This document shows, piece by piece, positions 61,756-64,000 of a stretch of 64,000 nucleotides of DNA. The stretch spans positions 29,609-93,608 of the forward strand of contig JAKAQL010000003.1 of the NCBI GenBank assembly GCA_021822605.1, in the 5' to 3' direction. Below the pieces are notes generated by a model, which saw only the letters and a list, made by a program, of their open reading frames with translations, did no database searches and was not told where the DNA came from. Within the stretch, counting starts at the first letter, position 1. Each line of letters starts with the position of its first letter. Position numbers and translations under genes: made by a program. This DNA is from Actinomycetes bacterium. GTDB taxonomy: Bacteria; Actinomycetota; Acidimicrobiia; Acidimicrobiales; Acidimicrobiaceae.

Positions 61756-62271
61756 GTGGCGGTTATTCTCTTGCGACACGCAAAGGCACGTGCGAGTGTG
61801 GGCTACGGCGGTGATCTGCAACGGACACTCAATGGTGAAGGGGCGGTCCAGGCGGGAGTGTTGGCGACGGTACTCGCAGGGGTGCTTGCCCACGATATGC
61901 CCCTTCGCATCATCACGAGCCCCGCTGTTCGATGCGAAGCCACTGTTGGCCCCCTAAGCGCGCGCTTTGGAGTTAGTTTGGAGCTCGATACTCGGCTCGT
62001 TGAAAGTGCGTCTGAGGAGGAGCTCTTCGAGCTTGCTAACCTCGCAGCTGCGGCACCTGGTTCCCTGGTGTTGTGTGGACATGCGCCCTCGCTTGGACGT
62101 CTTGCCCAGACCATGCTCAGCTCTCAGGCGATGATGATTGCACCGAGCGAACTGCAACTCGGTGTGGCGTGCTTCTTAGGATTTGATTTCGCAGCCGACT
62201 CAGGTCGTCGGTTGACCTCGCTCGCGCGATATCTGGCCCCGGACTACCGCCGCGTTGACTTGATTGGGTGA
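61756..62271 (+). CDS. SixA-like histidine phosphatase
   Basis: 171 aa histidine-phosphatase fold. The nucleophile motif is LLRHAKA (R7-H8-A), followed by ITSPAVRCEAT and the second His in LVLCGHAPSLGRL. SixA removes phosphate from phosphohistidine; other members act on small phosphoesters. GTG start with GACAGGGAGG upstream. Stands just before xseA with a 21-bp gap, possibly one transcript. Confidence 0.85.
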   Translation: MAVILLRHAKARASVGYGGDLQRTLNGEGAVQAGVLATVLAGVLAHDMPLRIITSPAVRCEATVGPLSARFGVSLELDTRLVESASEEELFELANLAAAAPGSLVLCGHAPSLGRLAQTMLSSQAMMIAPSELQLGVACFLGFDFAADSGRRLTSLARYLAPDYRRVDLIG

Positions 62272-62292
62272 GCGATAGCGAGGGGGTCCTGT

Positions 62293-63711
62293 TTGGAGCC
62301 TGTGCTGGGCAGACGATGGACGCTAGGCTCAATGTCTGTGAGTAGCGAATCGGTATCTGTTTTTTCGGTGGCCAATCTTTGGGAGATGATTGAGGGAAGC
62401 CTTGAGCCATTGATGACGACTCGCTTCCGGCTGCGAGGGACACTACAGGATGTGTCGCTGCGCCGTCATCTCTACTGTTCACTGGCGGATCGTGCTGCCG
62501 GTGCAACGGCGGCAAAGGTCAACGCCGTCATCTTTGCTAGTGATCTGAGTCGGATCCGGTTTGAACTCCTGTCGCGGGGATTGGGTGAACTCGAGGGTGA
62601 TGTTGAGGTGGTGGCCATCGGTCGCTTGAGCACCTATCGCCCTGCGGGTCGGGTCAGCTTTGTCATCGAGCAGCTTGATTACGATGAGATGCGGCGACTC
62701 GGAAGAGCTGAGCTGGAGCGACTACGGGCTGCCCTGATCGAGGAGGGCATCTTTGACGCGAACAAGAGGCGTGAGCTCTCGGCAGTGCCGTTGCGAATCG
62801 GGATCGTCACGTCAGAGGCTGGTACCGTTCAGCATGACTTTACCCGAGTGCTCGTGCGAAGCGGCTTTCGTTTTTCCTGGAGACTCTATCCAACTCGAGT
62901 GACTGGTACACAAGCAGCCGATGAGATGGCAGGGGTGATACAGCAGGCCGATGCAGGTGGCTACGATTTGATCGTGCTGCTCCGGGGAGGCGGTGCGGAG
63001 AGCGAACTCGCTCTTTTCAACACAGAGGCGGTGGTGCGCTCTGTGGTCAACTGCACTACACCGGTGTGGTGCGCGATCGGCCATGCGGCGGACGATGTTT
63101 TGGTCAACGAAGTGGCCCACCGGGCGCTTGATGTACCGCAGAGCGTGGCCACTGCACTGGTAGAACGGGTCGAGAGATACCGATTGGATATGACAGAACT
63201 TGTTGAAAGGGCGGTCGAGGCAATCGCGGTTCGACTTCGCGACGAAGAGGCTCGGAGTCGGAGCATGGCGGCACGAGTGATCGGATCCTGCCACGTGGGG
63301 CTGACACAGTTTCGAGTGAGCCAGGCTGAACAGTTGGCATCATTGCACCGACTCGCCGAAGGACGGTGCCGTCGTGATGTGGAGGAGATCCGACGTTCAT
63401 CGCAGGGATTGCGTTCAGCGCTGCAGCTTCGACTGGCCCACGAGCGGCCACGCCTGTTAACTCATGCTGTCATGGTGCGGGCGGTGCACCAGCATCTCGG
63501 AGCTGAGGCTAATGGTATTGAGGAACTGCGCACTATGTTGGATCTCCGCGATCCGCGAAGCCAACTACGTCAGGGGTATGCAATTCTACAAGATAGGGAT
63601 GGCCGATGGCTCACATCAGCAGCGGAGTTGCTCCGTGAAGAGTGGGTCAGAGCAATCATGGCGGATGGCACGGTGGAAATGAAGAGGAGTGAGGGAGGCG
63701 TTCTGACGTGA
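62293..63711 (+). CDS. xseA: Exodeoxyribonuclease VII large subunit
   Basis: 472 aa: an N-terminal OB-fold (about 25-130), the catalytic domain with D in SEAGTVQHDFTRVL, R in LLRGGGAESELALFN and the H..D pair of AIGHAADDVL, then a long coiled-coil. These match the four residues known as essential in E. coli XseA, although the usual GHExD is GHAAD and the region is divergent. TTG 62293 with AGGGGGT upstream is used; ATG 62332 is an alternative. Overlaps xseB (GTGA). Confidence 0.9.
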   Translation: MEPVLGRRWTLGSMSVSSESVSVFSVANLWEMIEGSLEPLMTTRFRLRGTLQDVSLRRHLYCSLADRAAGATAAKVNAVIFASDLSRIRFELLSRGLGELEGDVEVVAIGRLSTYRPAGRVSFVIEQLDYDEMRRLGRAELERLRAALIEEGIFDANKRRELSAVPLRIGIVTSEAGTVQHDFTRVLVRSGFRFSWRLYPTRVTGTQAADEMAGVIQQADAGGYDLIVLLRGGGAESELALFNTEAVVRSVVNCTTPVWCAIGHAADDVLVNEVAHRALDVPQSVATALVERVERYRLDMTELVERAVEAIAVRLRDEEARSRSMAARVIGSCHVGLTQFRVSQAEQLASLHRLAEGRCRRDVEEIRRSSQGLRSALQLRLAHERPRLLTHAVMVRAVHQHLGAEANGIEELRTMLDLRDPRSQLRQGYAILQDRDGRWLTSAAELLREEWVRAIMADGTVEMKRSEGGVLT

Positions 63712-63956
63712 GCGAAATTGATTGGTTCCAGATCGGGGACGAAGAGTTCCAGCACGCATTGGGGAGCGCGAGTTTCGAGGACTTGCGCGACGAGAGCCAG
63801 ACCGTTATCGACCGACTGGCTGGACGGGAGTTTGGTCTTGATCAATTAGCAGTCGTGGTGCGTCGGGTTCGCGCAATGCTGGACGAATGTGATCGTCGGA
63901 TTGGTGCGGTAGAACACGAGATTGCAGAACTCGATGGGATGGGCGCTGAGCGTTGA
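63708..63956 (+). CDS. xseB: Exodeoxyribonuclease VII small subunit
   Basis: 82 aa, a helical hairpin as in XseB (SFEDLRDESQTVIDRLAGRE ... VVRRVRAMLDECDRRIGAVE). Divergent, but its size, helix pattern and 4-bp overlap with xseA leave little doubt. Several copies bind the XseA coiled-coil to regulate single-strand DNA degradation. GTG start. Confidence 0.88.
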   Translation: MSEIDWFQIGDEEFQHALGSASFEDLRDESQTVIDRLAGREFGLDQLAVVVRRVRAMLDECDRRIGAVEHEIAELDGMGAER

Positions 63957-64000
63957 GATTCCCATCTTTGCGGGTTTGAGCTGGTTTGATTCGATAGATC

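Noticed and set aside
1..64000. CRISPR arrays, insertion sequences, prophage and rRNA/tRNA genes
   Set aside because: No regularly spaced repeats, transposase- or phage-like proteins or RNA-gene signatures were found on either strand by reading.

Overview
The window looks like a chromosomal segment of an actinobacterium, most likely an acidophilic Acidimicrobiia member (Ferrimicrobium/Acidimicrobium-like). The lineage is inferred from several things seen here: an actinobacterial-type dcw cluster with sepF, a YggT gene and divIVA but no ftsA; a Bpa-type proteasome activator; mycofactocin genes; an actinobacterial Glu-type RpiB; moderately high GC; and frequent GTG/TTG starts. No rRNA, tRNA, CRISPR array, insertion sequence or phage gene was recognised.

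Layout. 1-9.3 kb is a mixed flank: an SPFH/band-7 membrane protein, an Acs-like acyl-CoA synthetase, a rhodanese, an ECF sigma factor fused to a zinc-finger anti-sigma domain, a DUF2892 protein, a PAP2 phosphatase, an SDR, a GNAT protein, an exported hypothetical and a stand-alone RAM-domain protein. 9.5-10.5 kb holds a DUF5522 gene coupled to a lipoate-ligase-like gene. 10.6-27.9 kb is one long dcw operon-like run (mraZ, rsmH, ftsL, ftsI, murE, mraY, murD, ftsW, murG, murC, murB, ftsQ, ftsZ, pgeF, yggS-like, sepF, yggT-like, divIVA), with start/stop overlaps at most junctions and a classical MraZ operator in front. murF, ddl and ftsA are absent from it. 28.1-34.1 kb is on the minus strand: two Gfo/Idh/MocA genes and a class-2 (eukaryote-like) ileS with a clear terminator. 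34.3-36.1 kb resumes on the plus strand with a DksA-like gene, lspA and an rluD-type gene.

36.3-49 kb contains a group-2-like sigma factor, a LolA/RseB-like exported protein with an ABC-2 exporter, succinate-semialdehyde dehydrogenase, a glutathione-peroxidase-like protein, a GNAT/NDP-forming acyl-CoA synthetase fusion (Pat-like) behind an Rrf2 regulator, an alkaline-phosphatase-fold phosphodiesterase, the proteasome activator Bpa and rpiB. 49-52.9 kb has a secreted alpha/beta hydrolase, an amidase and a PaaZ-type aldehyde dehydrogenase.

52.9-60.8 kb is the most distinctive region: a split mycofactocin locus. It has mftA (a 50-codon peptide ending IDGICGVY), mftB and mftC on the plus strand, followed by a GAF-GGDEF diguanylate cyclase and a class-III aminotransferase. 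Convergent to these is a minus-strand pair of mftE and a mycofactocin-type SDR, and beyond it a second (membrane) GGDEF protein. mftD and mftF are not in the window. The last part holds a SixA-like phosphatase and xseA-xseB, after about 1 kb with no supportable gene.
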